Shown in pieces: positions 29,415 to 38,038 of a DNA stretch of 64,000 bases. The stretch's first letter is position 1, and each line of letters begins with the position of its first letter. The position numbers and the translations under genes were made by a program. This stretch comes from Comamonadaceae bacterium OTU4NAUVB1 (GTDB lineage: Bacteria; Pseudomonadota; Gammaproteobacteria; Burkholderiales; Burkholderiaceae_C): contig CP099603.1 in the NCBI GenBank assembly GCA_024372625.1, forward strand, positions 1 to 64,000, given 5' to 3'. The notes beneath the pieces were generated by a model. The model was not told the DNA's origin. It saw nothing but the letters and a program-made list of their open reading frames with translations, and made no database searches.

Positions 29415-30338
29415 TCAAAGCGCGTTCGAATTGAACATGAACGCAGTGCCGAACTCGGTCCCTTTTTTTGTATGCAAAATCATGATGCCCGCAGGTTCCT
29501 TAGGGCAAGTGCTACTGAGGATGCAGTTGTAGCCAAATGGGTTGACATTCGGCGCCGCAACAAAACGGAATGCATTGAAATACACGCCTTCAGCTTCGGT
29601 GCCTTTTGAAACTTTTCTCTCCGAGTTGTCATTTGTGTTTCCTGCTCTGAAGCAATCATTCTGGTATTTCAGAGAGAATTTTTTATATCCATCGGAAGAA
29701 TTGATTTTTCCTTCGAAGTTGCAAGTGCCATCACTTCCAGTGAACTTGCCATTGGTCCCCAAGTTGATATGGATTCTTTTTGCCAAATCGGTCACTTGCT
29801 TGGGTTGGCTGTTTTTTTCAACATTCTCTTCGGGTTGCAATTCCAGCTTGTAATCATATGGCGCTCGGTTCACTTCCACTGGCCACGTGTCGGCTGGGAT
29901 TCCCGGGTAGTTGGCGAGAGGATTGACCGCATTAAAAGGAGGATTGACCTGAGGTACTGCCGAAGTAACCTTCAACTGGATCGACTGCGGCGTTATCGCT
30001 GTCGTCAGCGATAAACTGTTCAATCCTGCGGGGTAGTAATTGATTATTGTTCCTGGGCCCGGGTTGTAATGAATCGCACTTCCATCACCTGTCTTTTTAT
30101 TTATTTTTCCAACAAACAAATGGTTCCAGGTCACTACATAGAAGTCCGTTGACCAAATTTCTCCATTATTTTCAATCAGTGCATAAGTTGTCCGTGAAAG
30201 CCCTTGAAACGGCGTGCTGTTCCCGACATACAAGCCTTTGGCTTCTACCTTGGAGGATTTTGGTGTCGTCATTGCTTCTGGCGCTGCCAGTGCATTGGCA
30301 GCCATGAGCGACATGGCCAAGATCGAAAGTGCTTTCAT
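29415..30338 (-). CDS. Secreted protein of unknown function, AT-rich
   Basis: 307 residues with a clear Sec signal peptide (MKALSILAMSLMAANALA-AP) and an AGGA ribosome site. The mature part is polar, rich in Asn, Thr, Ser and Pro, with four Cys in the second half (GTCNF, NDCF, YNCILSSTC) that may form disulfides. No repeats, lipobox or membrane anchor. No family recognised. The GC content is well below that of neighbours, suggesting transferred DNA. A 10-bp inverted repeat lies 17-46 bp upstream of the start. Confidence 0.75.
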   Translation of the reverse strand: MKALSILAMSLMAANALAAPEAMTTPKSSKVEAKGLYVGNSTPFQGLSRTTYALIENNGEIWSTDFYVVTWNHLFVGKINKKTGDGSAIHYNPGPGTIINYYPAGLNSLSLTTAITPQSIQLKVTSAVPQVNPPFNAVNPLANYPGIPADTWPVEVNRAPYDYKLELQPEENVEKNSQPKQVTDLAKRIHINLGTNGKFTGSDGTCNFEGKINSSDGYKKFSLKYQNDCFRAGNTNDNSERKVSKGTEAEGVYFNAFRFVAAPNVNPFGYNCILSSTCPKEPAGIMILHTKKGTEFGTAFMFNSNAL

Positions 30339-30354
30339 CTTCGAATTTCCTGTT

Positions 30355-30384
30355 GTTGAAAAATAATTGTAAGGATTTTTCAAC
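30355..30384. promoter_or_regulatory. GTTGAAAAAT-N10-ATTTTTCAAC inverted repeat
   Basis: Perfect 10-bp arms spaced by 10 bases, directly upstream of the minus-strand secreted-protein gene. The centre-to-centre distance of about two helical turns suits a dimeric regulator; a 5'-leader hairpin is the alternative. Confidence 0.55.
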
Positions 30385-31119
30385 ATTTTGGAAACAAAAG
30401 TATGCCTTGAATGCAAGTGCAGCTCGCTCTGCAACGTTCCAAGCCATATCCGCACTTGATCAATTCGCTTGTGCCTCCCATCTTGGGTTAGCGTCACCGG
30501 CGTGCATGAAGACGCCCTGACCCGCACCTGTGCATCGTCAAGGCAACAGTGCCACCAGTTTTTTTCAACCGCCCTCAGGGCTTCGGAAGGCCGATCAAAA
30601 ATGGCCGACGATGCCTCAACCTCGATGGCGTCCACTGCGGTCAACTATCTCATGATGACCCAAGCGTAGTGACGATGGGTGGACGCATGCCTGACTCGGA
30701 TGCTGAAGGTGCCTTCAGACATGACGATCAAGTCCGTGAGTGAGCGTTTGTTGAACTACTGCTCGTGCGACGGCACAGGCTTCCTGCAGACTTGTGGCTG
30801 CCGCGCCTGTCAGGCGCTTGCCGACTCCGGAGGGACTTCGTCCATCGATGGCAAACGCCCAGCGCCACGTGCCACCGTTCTCGATGAAATCGATATCGAC
30901 CTGGCGCTGGAGATAGAAAAATGAGTACCGCATGGCTGGCGTGTCGTTGGGGTGTGACTCTCAGGCCCATGCAGGCATGGCTCGCACCTTGTTGCTCCAA
31001 ATGCCCAAGTGGCACTGCATTGCCGTAGCCGAACGCATAACACGTGCCAACCTCGTGAGCTTGGGTATGCATTGCGCGCATCCCCCGCGACGCGCAAGTA
31101 ACAGCAACGTACCCATGGC
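30385..31119. other. Gene-poor region with one doubtful small gene
   Basis: About 735 bp. Apart from the small minus-strand frame at 30715-30933 described separately, I see no supportable gene. Base composition returns to the high-GC background towards the right. Confidence 0.4.
30715..30933 (-). CDS. Doubtful small hypothetical protein
   Basis: 72 residues with a beta-strand-rich first half (YLQRQVDIDFIENGGTWRWAFAI) and a C-terminal helix (LQEACAVARAVVQQTL). Its plan resembles the small protein at 20692-20937, though the sequences are not clearly similar. There is no visible ribosome site. The opposite strand also has an open frame, so this call is weak. Confidence 0.3.
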   Translation of the reverse strand: MRYSFFYLQRQVDIDFIENGGTWRWAFAIDGRSPSGVGKRLTGAAATSLQEACAVARAVVQQTLTHGLDRHV

Positions 31120-31270
31120 ATGCTGGAGGCGATGCGTCTCACTGACCACCTCCGTACCTGGGCAAAACGCATCAAGCGCGATGGCGTGACGCTATGGTTT
31201 GCAGGTCAGCATCTCAGCACGCCATGGCATGCAAAAGCACTGGGCGTGCTTGTGGTTGCCAATGCACTAA

Positions 31271-32508
31271 GAGGGTGTAGACGAAATCAACTGGCCTGAA
31301 CATTGCAAGTCTTTTGCCCTCGATGCAGGAGATGGCAATGACGGAGCACAGGTCTGGCGATGGCGAGAAGGCGGTCAATCGAGGCGGCAGACCTGTGGCG
31401 CTGACGCCGCAATACATCCTCCTGCTGCGCGAGATCGTTGCCCGGATGCCGCATGCGACACTGGATGAACTTGCTGCCGAGCTCGATCGCCTCAGCAATG
31501 TCCGCGTTTGCACTGCGACCATCCGCAGGACGCTGCGTGCGCAAGGCATCGTGCGCTTGATGCCAGCGCGACAGGCCCCAGGCGAGCCAGTCGAGCCAGT
31601 TGCCTCGGTCGCTGAGGCCAAGCGCTATGGTTACACCGCAGCGCACCGGCGTGAGGCTGGCCAATACAGCACCGATCTGACCGATGCCGAGTGGCATCTG
31701 GTCGCCGATCTTTTCGAGCGGCCCGAGGGAAGCCGCGGTGCGCCGGCACGCTACGAGCGCCGACACTTGGTCAACGCCTGCTGCTATGTGCTGAGGACGG
31801 GTTGCGCCTGGCGGCTCCTGCCGTCGAGCTTCGCACCGTGGCAGGCGGTCTACAAGGCCTTCGTGCGCTGGGTCGAGGTCGATGCCTTCGAGCAGATGCA
31901 GGACCGGTTACGCCAGCAATGGCGAGCCCGCATGGGCCGTGGAGCCGAACCGAGCGCAGCCGTCATCGACGCGCAGTCCAACCGCGCCTCACCGCAGGGT
32001 GGCGAATGCGGCTATGACGCTGGCAAAAAGGTCAAAGGCAGGAAGCGCCACATCGTGGTGGACACGCTTGGGCTGCTGCTGGCCGTTACGGTGACTGCTG
32101 CCAGCGTGCAGGACCGCGATGGCGCTGCCAACGTCGTGGCGCAGGCCTGTCGCAAGGTCCCCACCATCGAACGGCTCTACACCGATGGTGCGTATGGCGG
32201 CCAATGCGCCAGAGCGATCGAGCAGACCCACGGCATCCGGGTCGAGGTCGTGCGTCGCCCCGGCAACCGCTCGACCGGCACCCTGCATGATCCGCAGCAA
32301 TCTCTCTGGCAGGAGCCTGCGCGAGGCTTCATCGTTCTGCCCAAGCGCTGGGTCGTCGAACGGACCCATGCCTAAAATGAGCGCTGGCGCCGCATGGTCA
32401 TGCACCATGATCGCAAGACCTCGATCTCCACTGCCTGGGTCTGGCTCGCCGAGGCACGTGTCCTCCTCAGCAGGCTCGCGCTCATCAGTTGATTTCGTCT
32501 ACACCCTC
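31271..32508 (+). mobile_element. IS5-family insertion sequence
   Basis: 1238 bp bounded by perfect 23-bp inverted repeats beginning GAGGGTGTAGACGAAATC. It is flanked by a 3-bp direct repeat TAA (31268-31270 and 32509-32511), fitting the TNA targets of some IS5 subgroups. It holds one transposase gene reading rightward, carrying a nonsense codon near its end. It sits inside a ykvA-type gene. Confidence 0.92.
31338..32492 (+). pseudogene. IS5-family DDE transposase with in-frame TAA
   Basis: The frame has 384 codons before the final TGA at 32490, with a TAA at 32373-32375. An N-terminal HTH-like part with RGGRPVALTPQYILLLREIV is followed by the IS5 insertion domain (DLTDAEWHLVADLF, then GCAWRLLPSSFAPW) and the DDE triad: AVIDAQ, YTDGAYGG and WVVERTHA. 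The stop falls right after that Glu motif, where family members usually have Trp, and the remaining ~38 codons still read like transposase (RRMVMHHDRKTSIS). The product would lack its C-terminal helix, so activity is doubtful. ATG 31338 has an AGGAG site six bases upstream. Confidence 0.88.
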
Positions 32509-32869
32509 TAAGCCCAATCGACCTGATTCCCGACTTCATTCCAGTTTTGGGGTACGTCGATGACGTGCTGTTGTTACCAGCGTTGATCTGGCTTGCCATC
32601 CGGTTGTTGCCGTCAACGGTACTCACGGAATGTCGAGCCCAAGCCGATGAATGGATGCGGATACAGAAAGCCAGGCCTACCAGCCGATTGGGTGCGGTGC
32701 TGATTGTGCTGCTGTGGATCGTGACCAGTGCTTTCGCTCTCAACTGGTGGCTGTGCTGACATTCTTTGGCGTGGCGTTGGTCTGGTGCAGGACCTTGAGA
32801 TTCGCCCACACTTAGTTTGTCAGCCTCTTGGGTCGTAAAACTAGTCACCAAGTTCAGAAAATCAAGTAT

Positions 32870-32882
32870 TGTTGATTATGTG
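32870..32882 (+). repeat. TGTTGATTATGTG intergenic repeat, copy 3
   Basis: Exact 13-mer about 110 bp after the split ykvA gene and before the terminator of the convergent AraC-type gene. Confidence 0.7.
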
Positions 32883-32956
32883 GTTCCCCTGTTAATAGTA
32901 GATGAAGTGCCTTTATCTGGGAAAGGCAAATTACTACGTCTAAGGTACTCAGTGAA

Positions 32957-32997
32957 TAAAAAAGGGCGCATTTAAGTGCGTTCCTGCACTCGCCCGT
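32957..32997 (-). terminator. Probable Rho-independent terminator of the AraC-type gene
   Basis: Read on the minus strand, a GC-rich stem (GGGCG paired with CGCCC, with an inner AGTGC/GCACT stem) is followed at once by six T residues. It lies about 80 bp downstream of the AraC-family stop. Confidence 0.6.
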
Positions 32998-33077
32998 CCC
33001 GACGATCGGATCGCGCCGTTCCGGATGGCTGCGGTTCGCGAGCGGCCGCAAGACCGACCGCCGGCGCGACAACCCGC

Positions 33078-34094
33078 CTAGTCCTTGCGATGCCGTCGCA
33101 GGGTCGCCGACGGCGACTCGCCGAACGCCTTCGCATAGCGCTTGGCGAACATGCCATGGTGGGCAAATCCCCAGCGATAGGCGATCTGGGCGACGCTGGC
33201 GCCCGGCGGGCAGTGGATCAACTCATCGCGTGCGCCGTCCAGACGCAGACGCCGCAGGTACTCCATCGGCGTCATGTCGCGGAAGTGCCGGAACGCCATC
33301 TGTAGGGACCGCGCGCTGGTCTGCGCAGCCTGCGCGATGTCCGCCAACCGCAACGGCTGCAGCGCGTTCGCGTGCATGAAGTCGATGGCGCGCCGGACAT
33401 GGCGTGGCGCGGGCAGGGCCACCGGGCGTCGCAGGTGGTCGGAATGATCGTGCGGCATCGCCTCGACGAACAGCGACAGCACCGCTTCTTTGAGACTGAC
33501 GATCGCCGAGGGTGCCGCGAGCAGCGGCGCATGACCCCGCACGCCTTCGATGATGGAACGGCTGATCCCGAACATCAGCGCCGCAGCGCCGCACTCGTGC
33601 GAGAAATGGGGTTCGAACCTCACTCGGTGGCGCATGGGCCGTTGCGTGAGCAAGGCCATGTGGGCGTGCAACTCGTCGCTGCTCAGTGCGATCCGGTGCC
33701 ACGCGCTGTGGGACGAAAGTCCGACCGATTCGACAGTCCGCGAATCCATCATCAAACCACTTTGCGGCCTGGACGACACGCGGTCCTTCGTGCCTACGCC
33801 CAGGGACATCGAACCGGCCAGAGGCAGCGACATGCCGTAGCCATCAAAGCATTCCTCGAAATCGAGTTGGATGCCCGAACGCGACGAAGCGCTCGAGAAC
33901 CCCACACCCCCGCAGAACGCGACAGTTGCTTCGAAGTCGAACAGGCGCTGCTGATGGCTCGTCACGCGCACCGGCACATATTCTTTCGACAGAAAGAGTT
34001 GCGCCTGCTCGACATCGTCGCAGCGCACTGAAACGCGGCGCGTACCGCCAGCTGGGCAGACCGTTGGTTCCGTGGGTTGGGAGAGTTGGTTCAT
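33078..34094 (-). CDS. AraC-family transcriptional regulator
   Basis: 338 residues from MNQLSQPTEP. The N-terminal ~210 residues resemble the AraC-binding-like-2 domain of NahR/BenR-XylS-type regulators (EECFDGYGMSLPLAG, then SGLMMDSRT). The C-terminal double HTH includes LRLADIAQAAQTSARSLQMAFRHF, then the usual TPMEYLRRLRLDGARDEL and VAQIAYRWGFAHHGMFAKRYAKAFGESPSATLRR. The upstream open frame is ignored as it is poor in typical coding composition. No obvious target gene is adjacent; the next gene rightward is the chemotaxis MCP. Confidence 0.88.
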   Translation of the reverse strand: MNQLSQPTEPTVCPAGGTRRVSVRCDDVEQAQLFLSKEYVPVRVTSHQQRLFDFEATVAFCGGVGFSSASSRSGIQLDFEECFDGYGMSLPLAGSMSLGVGTKDRVSSRPQSGLMMDSRTVESVGLSSHSAWHRIALSSDELHAHMALLTQRPMRHRVRFEPHFSHECGAAALMFGISRSIIEGVRGHAPLLAAPSAIVSLKEAVLSLFVEAMPHDHSDHLRRPVALPAPRHVRRAIDFMHANALQPLRLADIAQAAQTSARSLQMAFRHFRDMTPMEYLRRLRLDGARDELIHCPPGASVAQIAYRWGFAHHGMFAKRYAKAFGESPSATLRRHRKD

Positions 34095-34341
34095 GAGAGG
34101 GGTTGTCGTGCACGTCAGTCGTCGCAGCTTTGCGACAACTTTTTGAAATTGGTACTTAATAACTAATCTGAAGACGCGATGCGGGGCACTCCTGAAAACT
34201 TTTGCGTAAAGCTGACAAGGATTGCGCATCCGAGCCAAGGTCGCCGAAGACAGACTCAAGCCGCTTGGAAGACGACCGAAGTAGGGAGGCCAGGGAGACA
34301 GTGCCGAGATGTTCACGGCGCGAATCCAACCGGTCTAACCC

Positions 34342-36096
34342 ATGAAAAAGCTCTCCACCCGACAACTTCTCATCTGCACGTTCATCGCCTTGGCCCTGCT
34401 AGTGCTCCTGGTCAGCCTGCTTGCCATGCGTTCGCTGAGTGCTTCGAACGACCGCTTCTCGGGCTATGTGAACGGCATCGCCCAGCGCGAGAGTCTCATC
34501 TCCGACATTCGATCGTCGGCCAACCGTCGCGCCATCGGCGTGCGCGACATGGCCTTGGTCACCACGGCGCCCGAGCGTGATGCGGCCAAGGCGGTTGCAG
34601 TGAATGCCAACGACGAACTGCATGCCGCGCTCAGGAAGCTGCGCACCGCCATGGACCGGGATCAGGACGTGCCCGAGCGTGAGCGAGCGCTGTTCGTGAA
34701 GATCGAGAAAGTTGAAGCTCAGTACGAACCGATAGCAATCTCTATCGTCGAGCTGTCGGCTGCGGGCAAGGCTGATCAGGCCCGCGACAAGATCAATACC
34801 GTTTGTCGACCGCTTCTTGCCGAACTTATGACGGTCATCCGGGACTACGTCGAAGTCAGCCGGGAGCAATCCAGGAGCAGCGTTGAGGCATCTGCCTCGA
34901 GCTACGAGGGCCAGCGCACAGTGCTGCTGGCACTGGGTGGTTTTGCGGTGTTCGCAGCCATCGCACTAGGCCTGTTCATCACCCGCCGCATCCTTGGCGC
35001 TTTGGGCAGCGAACCGGCCGACCTGGGCATTGCAGCACAGCGCATCGCACAAGGCGATCTGCGGGAAATCGCCGGTGCCGGCCATGCCGCGCCCGGTAGC
35101 GTACTAGCGTCCATGGGGGTCATGCAAGGCCAGCTGGTTGGGCTGATCGGCAAGGTCCGCGCGTCAGCGGACAGCATCGCCTCGGCCAGCTCGGAGATCG
35201 CCCAGGGCAACAACGACCTCTCGAGCCGCACGGAGTCCCAGGCGTCCGCACTGGAGGAAACGGCCGCGTCGATGGAGGAACTCAACTCCACCGTCAAGCA
35301 GAACGCCCAGAACGCCATCGAGGCCAACCAGCTCGCCAATGGTGCGAGCGTGGTCGCCCGCCGTGGCGGCGAGGTGGTGGTGCAGGTGGTCGAGACCATG
35401 AAGGGCATCAACGACAGCAGCCGCCGCATCGCCGACATCATCGGCGTCATCGACGGCATCGCCTTCCAGACCAACATCCTCGCCCTTAACGCGGCGGTGG
35501 AGGCCGCCCGTGCGGGTGAGCAGGGTCGTGGCTTTGCGGTGGTAGCTTCGGAAGTCCGCAGTCTCGCGGGACGCTCGGCCGAGGCGGCCAAGGAGATCAA
35601 GTCGCTCATCGGGGCGAGCGTGGAGCGCGTGGAGCAGGGTTCGGCCCTGGTCGACCGCGCCGGCGCCACGATGACCGAAGTGGTGGATGCCATCAAGCGT
35701 GTGGCCGACATCGTCGGCGAAATCAGCGCGGCCAGCTCCGAGCAGAGCATCGGCGTTGCCCAGGTCGGTGAGGCGGTCACGCAACTCGACCAAGCCACCC
35801 AGCAAAACGCGGCCCTGGTCGAGGAGAGCGCGGCCGCCGCCGAGAGCATGCGCTTCCAGGCCGAGCAACTGGTGCAGGCCGTCGCGGTCTTCCAGACGTC
35901 TTCGTCGATGGTCGCAGAGGCTCAATCTCGGCCCACGCCCGCCCGTTCGCTCAAGCTTTCAGAACCGCGAAAGCCCGCGCCGGGACGCTCAGCAGGCAAT
36001 GGGCCGGTGGTGCGAGGTCCCGCGCGCGGCCCGGTCCTCGCGACCGCGGGTGCGGCCCCTGCACGTGCCGGCTCGGACGACTGGGAGTCGTTTTGA
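34342..36096 (+). CDS. Methyl-accepting chemotaxis protein
   Basis: 584 residues. TM1 at about 9-28, a periplasmic four-helix-bundle (4HB_MCP-like) domain at 29-190, TM2 at 193-214, HAMP, then the signalling domain with the conserved hairpin [34 protein letters not shown]. The protein ends ...DDWESF, very like the NWETF tether that binds CheR and CheB in high-abundance E. coli receptors. It opens the chemotaxis operon. A TAAAG-type sequence at 34207 could be part of a sigma-28 promoter, but the -10 match is poor. Confidence 0.93.
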   Translation: MKKLSTRQLLICTFIALALLVLLVSLLAMRSLSASNDRFSGYVNGIAQRESLISDIRSSANRRAIGVRDMALVTTAPERDAAKAVAVNANDELHAALRKLRTAMDRDQDVPERERALFVKIEKVEAQYEPIAISIVELSAAGKADQARDKINTVCRPLLAELMTVIRDYVEVSREQSRSSVEASASSYEGQRTVLLALGGFAVFAAIALGLFITRRILGALGSEPADLGIAAQRIAQGDLREIAGAGHAAPGSVLASMGVMQGQLVGLIGKVRASADSIASASSEIAQGNNDLSSRTESQASALEETAASMEELNSTVKQNAQNAIEANQLANGASVVARRGGEVVVQVVETMKGINDSSRRIADIIGVIDGIAFQTNILALNAAVEAARAGEQGRGFAVVASEVRSLAGRSAEAAKEIKSLIGASVERVEQGSALVDRAGATMTEVVDAIKRVADIVGEISAASSEQSIGVAQVGEAVTQLDQATQQNAALVEESAAAAESMRFQAEQLVQAVAVFQTSSSMVAEAQSRPTPARSLKLSEPRKPAPGRSAGNGPVVRGPARGPVLATAGAAPARAGSDDWESF

Positions 36097-36157
36097 ACGC
36101 TCCCATAACGATCGACTTCGCTCCTTTGTCCCCACCCACCTACCCGGTCACCACACC

Positions 36158-36520
36158 ATGAAGATCCTCATAGCTGACGACAGCCGCGTGATGCGCCAGG
36201 TCATTGCCCACATGCTGCGTGAGGCAGGCTTTCGCGGCCACCAGATCCTGGAAGCCAAGGACGGCGCCCACGCGCTGCAGGTGGTCCAGGCCGATGAACC
36301 CGATCTCATCATCTCTGACTGGAACATGCCAGAGATGACGGGCATCGAGTTCCTGCAAAAGCTGCGTGAGTTGGACAACCAGACGCCTTTCGGCTTCGTC
36401 ACCACGGAGGTCAGCCCGGCGATGCGCGACCTCGCCACGGCCAGCGGCGCGCGCTTCCTGATCGGCAAGCCATTCACGAGCGACGACTTCCACGACGCGC
36501 TGTGCGACGTGATCGACTGA
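36158..36520 (+). CDS. CheY-like single-domain response regulator
   Basis: 120 residues, receiver only: acidic pair in IADDSRVMRQ, phospho-Asp in ISDWNMPEMTG, Thr in FVTTEVS, Lys in IGKPF. It differs from the CheY at 37642 and is nearer the receiver type found next to MCPs. It lies 61 bp after the MCP and 19 bp before the next gene. It may serve as a phosphate sink or drive a distinct output. Confidence 0.88.
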   Translation: MKILIADDSRVMRQVIAHMLREAGFRGHQILEAKDGAHALQVVQADEPDLIISDWNMPEMTGIEFLQKLRELDNQTPFGFVTTEVSPAMRDLATASGARFLIGKPFTSDDFHDALCDVID

Positions 36521-36539
36521 ACCCTAGGAGCGTTGCCAG

Positions 36540-37016
36540 ATGATCAAGCTGCCCACGGCCTTCCAGGTGAGTGACTGCGTGCGCAGGCTCACGCGGCGCG
36601 ATGCCACCGTCACGGTTCTTGCCAAACCCGCCACAGCCAAATTGGCTTTCGCCGGTACCTTTCACAGCGGCGACGGGCTCCTCGTCGCCATGTGCGCGGC
36701 CGACCTTGCTCTTGCGGCCTATACCGGCGCCGCGCTGGCATTGATTCCAGCCGATTCGGCGCAGGAGCGCGTCCGTTCCGGTGCACTCGACGAGATGATG
36801 CAGGAGAACTTCGCTGAGGTACTCAACGTGCTCTCGCGCATTTTCGTCGTGCCCGAAACCACCCGCATGGCCTTGCTCGAACCGATTTTTCCGCCACGCG
36901 CAGTCCCGGAGATGCTGGAACTCGGTGTGCCCGGCACGTCGATCCTGCGCGCCGACTACGCAATCGACATCGGCGGCTACGGCGTGGGTCACCTCGCGCT
37001 GTGGGGGATGGCATGA
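36540..37016 (+). CDS. Chemotaxis-operon protein with CheC/CheX-like phosphatase motif
   Basis: 158 residues, no family assigned with certainty. Residues 89-119 show E89-x3-E93-x2-N96-x22-P119. This matches the CheC/CheX/FliY phosphatase motif ([DS]-x3-E-x2-N-x22-P) except for Glu at the first position. The surrounding helix (LDEMMQENFAEVLNVLSRIF) looks like the first active-site helix of that family. If right, it would dephosphorylate one of the two CheY proteins in the operon. Its stop overlaps the next start by 4 bp. Confidence 0.6.
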   Translation: MIKLPTAFQVSDCVRRLTRRDATVTVLAKPATAKLAFAGTFHSGDGLLVAMCAADLALAAYTGAALALIPADSAQERVRSGALDEMMQENFAEVLNVLSRIFVVPETTRMALLEPIFPPRAVPEMLELGVPGTSILRADYAIDIGGYGVGHLALWGMA

Positions 37017-37522
37017 CGGGTCCGGCCGGGTCGCCTCGCGACGGCGTGCCGGCGCACGACATGAGAAGCCTTGCGTGGTCCTGCACCGAAGCGACGCTGA
37101 AGCACATGGAAGGTTCGGCTGACGAGCTGAAGCAGGCCAGCGCGCTGCTCGCAGACGCCATGGCGGTGCTGCGCAGCAACTTCGCCGCTGCTTTTGCGGC
37201 GACCACTGGAGCCGCAGACCGTGGCGAGTGTCGCCGCCACCTCGAAGCGGCCATGGTGGCGCTGCAGTCCGAGGACGCGCTGGTCCAGATGCTTGACGGC
37301 GTGCGCGAGCGCACGCTGCAGACGGCCGACGTCTTGCGCTATGTCGTGATGCCTCGAAGCGGCGAGGCTGATGTCTCCAGGTCCGGGGGCGGCGGTCGTA
37401 CGGCCTACGAGGCGACGGCGTCGCGACTGCGCTTGGCCGTCATCGCGCTGGACGCGAGCATTGTGCGGTCAGGTCGGGTCAGGCAGACCCGGGCCGTCGC
37501 TGGCTCGATCGACCTGTTCTGA
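37013..37522 (+). CDS. Chemotaxis-operon hypothetical protein, helical
   Basis: 169 residues from the ATG overlapping the previous stop (ATGA). Mostly helical. Around residues 84-92 the helix reads LQSEDALVQ, giving D88-x3-Q92, the spacing of the Asp/Gln pair in the CheZ active site, within a bundle-like context. A Ser/Gly-rich linker (SRSGGGG) precedes a final helix. No family recognised; CheZ-like function is speculative. Conserved position between receptor and cheY suggests a chemotaxis role. Confidence 0.6.
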   Translation: MTGPAGSPRDGVPAHDMRSLAWSCTEATLKHMEGSADELKQASALLADAMAVLRSNFAAAFAATTGAADRGECRRHLEAAMVALQSEDALVQMLDGVRERTLQTADVLRYVVMPRSGEADVSRSGGGGRTAYEATASRLRLAVIALDASIVRSGRVRQTRAVAGSIDLF

Positions 37523-37641
37523 AGAACCGCGTCCTCCTGTTCCTCCTGCACTTACCAAAGCGTCTGCGCTTTCCTGGGCGCAGTTTGCACGTGCTCGTGC
37601 GCTCAACCGAGATCTCAGTTTTCAAAAAGAGTGTGTTCCCA

Positions 37642-38010
37642 ATGACCAAAACGATTCTCACCGTCGACGATTCGCCTTCCATCCGTCAGATGGTCGCGGC
37701 CACGCTGCGCCGGGGCGGCTACACGGTGGTGGAGGCGGTCGACGGCGTTGACGCCCTGGCACGCGCCGGCAGCCATGACGACGTCGCGCTGGTGCTGACC
37801 GACCAGAACATGCCCAACATGGATGGGCTGACCCTCACGCGCAACCTGCGCGCGGATGAACGCTACGCGCGCACGCCCATCCTCATGCTCACCACCGAGT
37901 CGAGTGCTGAGATGAAGGCCTCGGGCAAGGCCGCCGGCCTGACCGGCTGGATGGTCAAGCCCTTCGATCCGAAGACGCTCCTGGCGGTCATCGCCAAGGT
38001 CCTGAACTGA
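37642..38010 (+). CDS. cheY: Chemotaxis response regulator CheY
   Basis: 122 residues. Receiver residues are complete: VDDSPSIRQ, phospho-Asp in LTDQNMPNMDG, Thr in MLTTESS, Lys in VKPF. It lies 28 bp upstream of cheA, the arrangement common in Burkholderiales, and is the probable phosphate acceptor that binds the flagellar switch. No flagellar genes are in the window. Confidence 0.88.
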   Translation: MTKTILTVDDSPSIRQMVAATLRRGGYTVVEAVDGVDALARAGSHDDVALVLTDQNMPNMDGLTLTRNLRADERYARTPILMLTTESSAEMKASGKAAGLTGWMVKPFDPKTLLAVIAKVLN

Positions 38011-38038
38011 ACGCCGGTCTGACACGCCAGGAGAGTCC

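Larger units (their letters stand above)
31120..32759 (+). pseudogene. DUF1232 (YkvA-like) membrane protein gene, split by an IS
   Basis: The left part (31120-31270) encodes the N-terminus up to VVANAL and the right part (from 32512) continues SPIDLIPDFIPVLGYVDDVLLLPALIWLAIRLLP, the DUF1232 signature, then a second membrane helix and the stop at 32757. Removing 31271-32508 and one TAA target copy restores a single frame of about 128-132 residues. Two in-frame ATGs (31120, 31132) are possible; GGAGG lies too close to the second. The insertion is therefore recent, as both halves remain open. Function of YkvA proteins is unknown. Confidence 0.9.
32760..33077. other. Intergenic gap after the split ykvA gene
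   Basis: 318 bp with no gene. It contains copy 3 of the 13-bp repeat and the terminator of the AraC-type gene, both listed separately. Confidence 0.6.

Noticed and set aside
34207..34233. Sigma-28 promoter before the MCP gene
   Set aside because: TAAAGCTG fits the -35 side, but the -10 side (GCATCCGA) matches GCCGATAA poorly.
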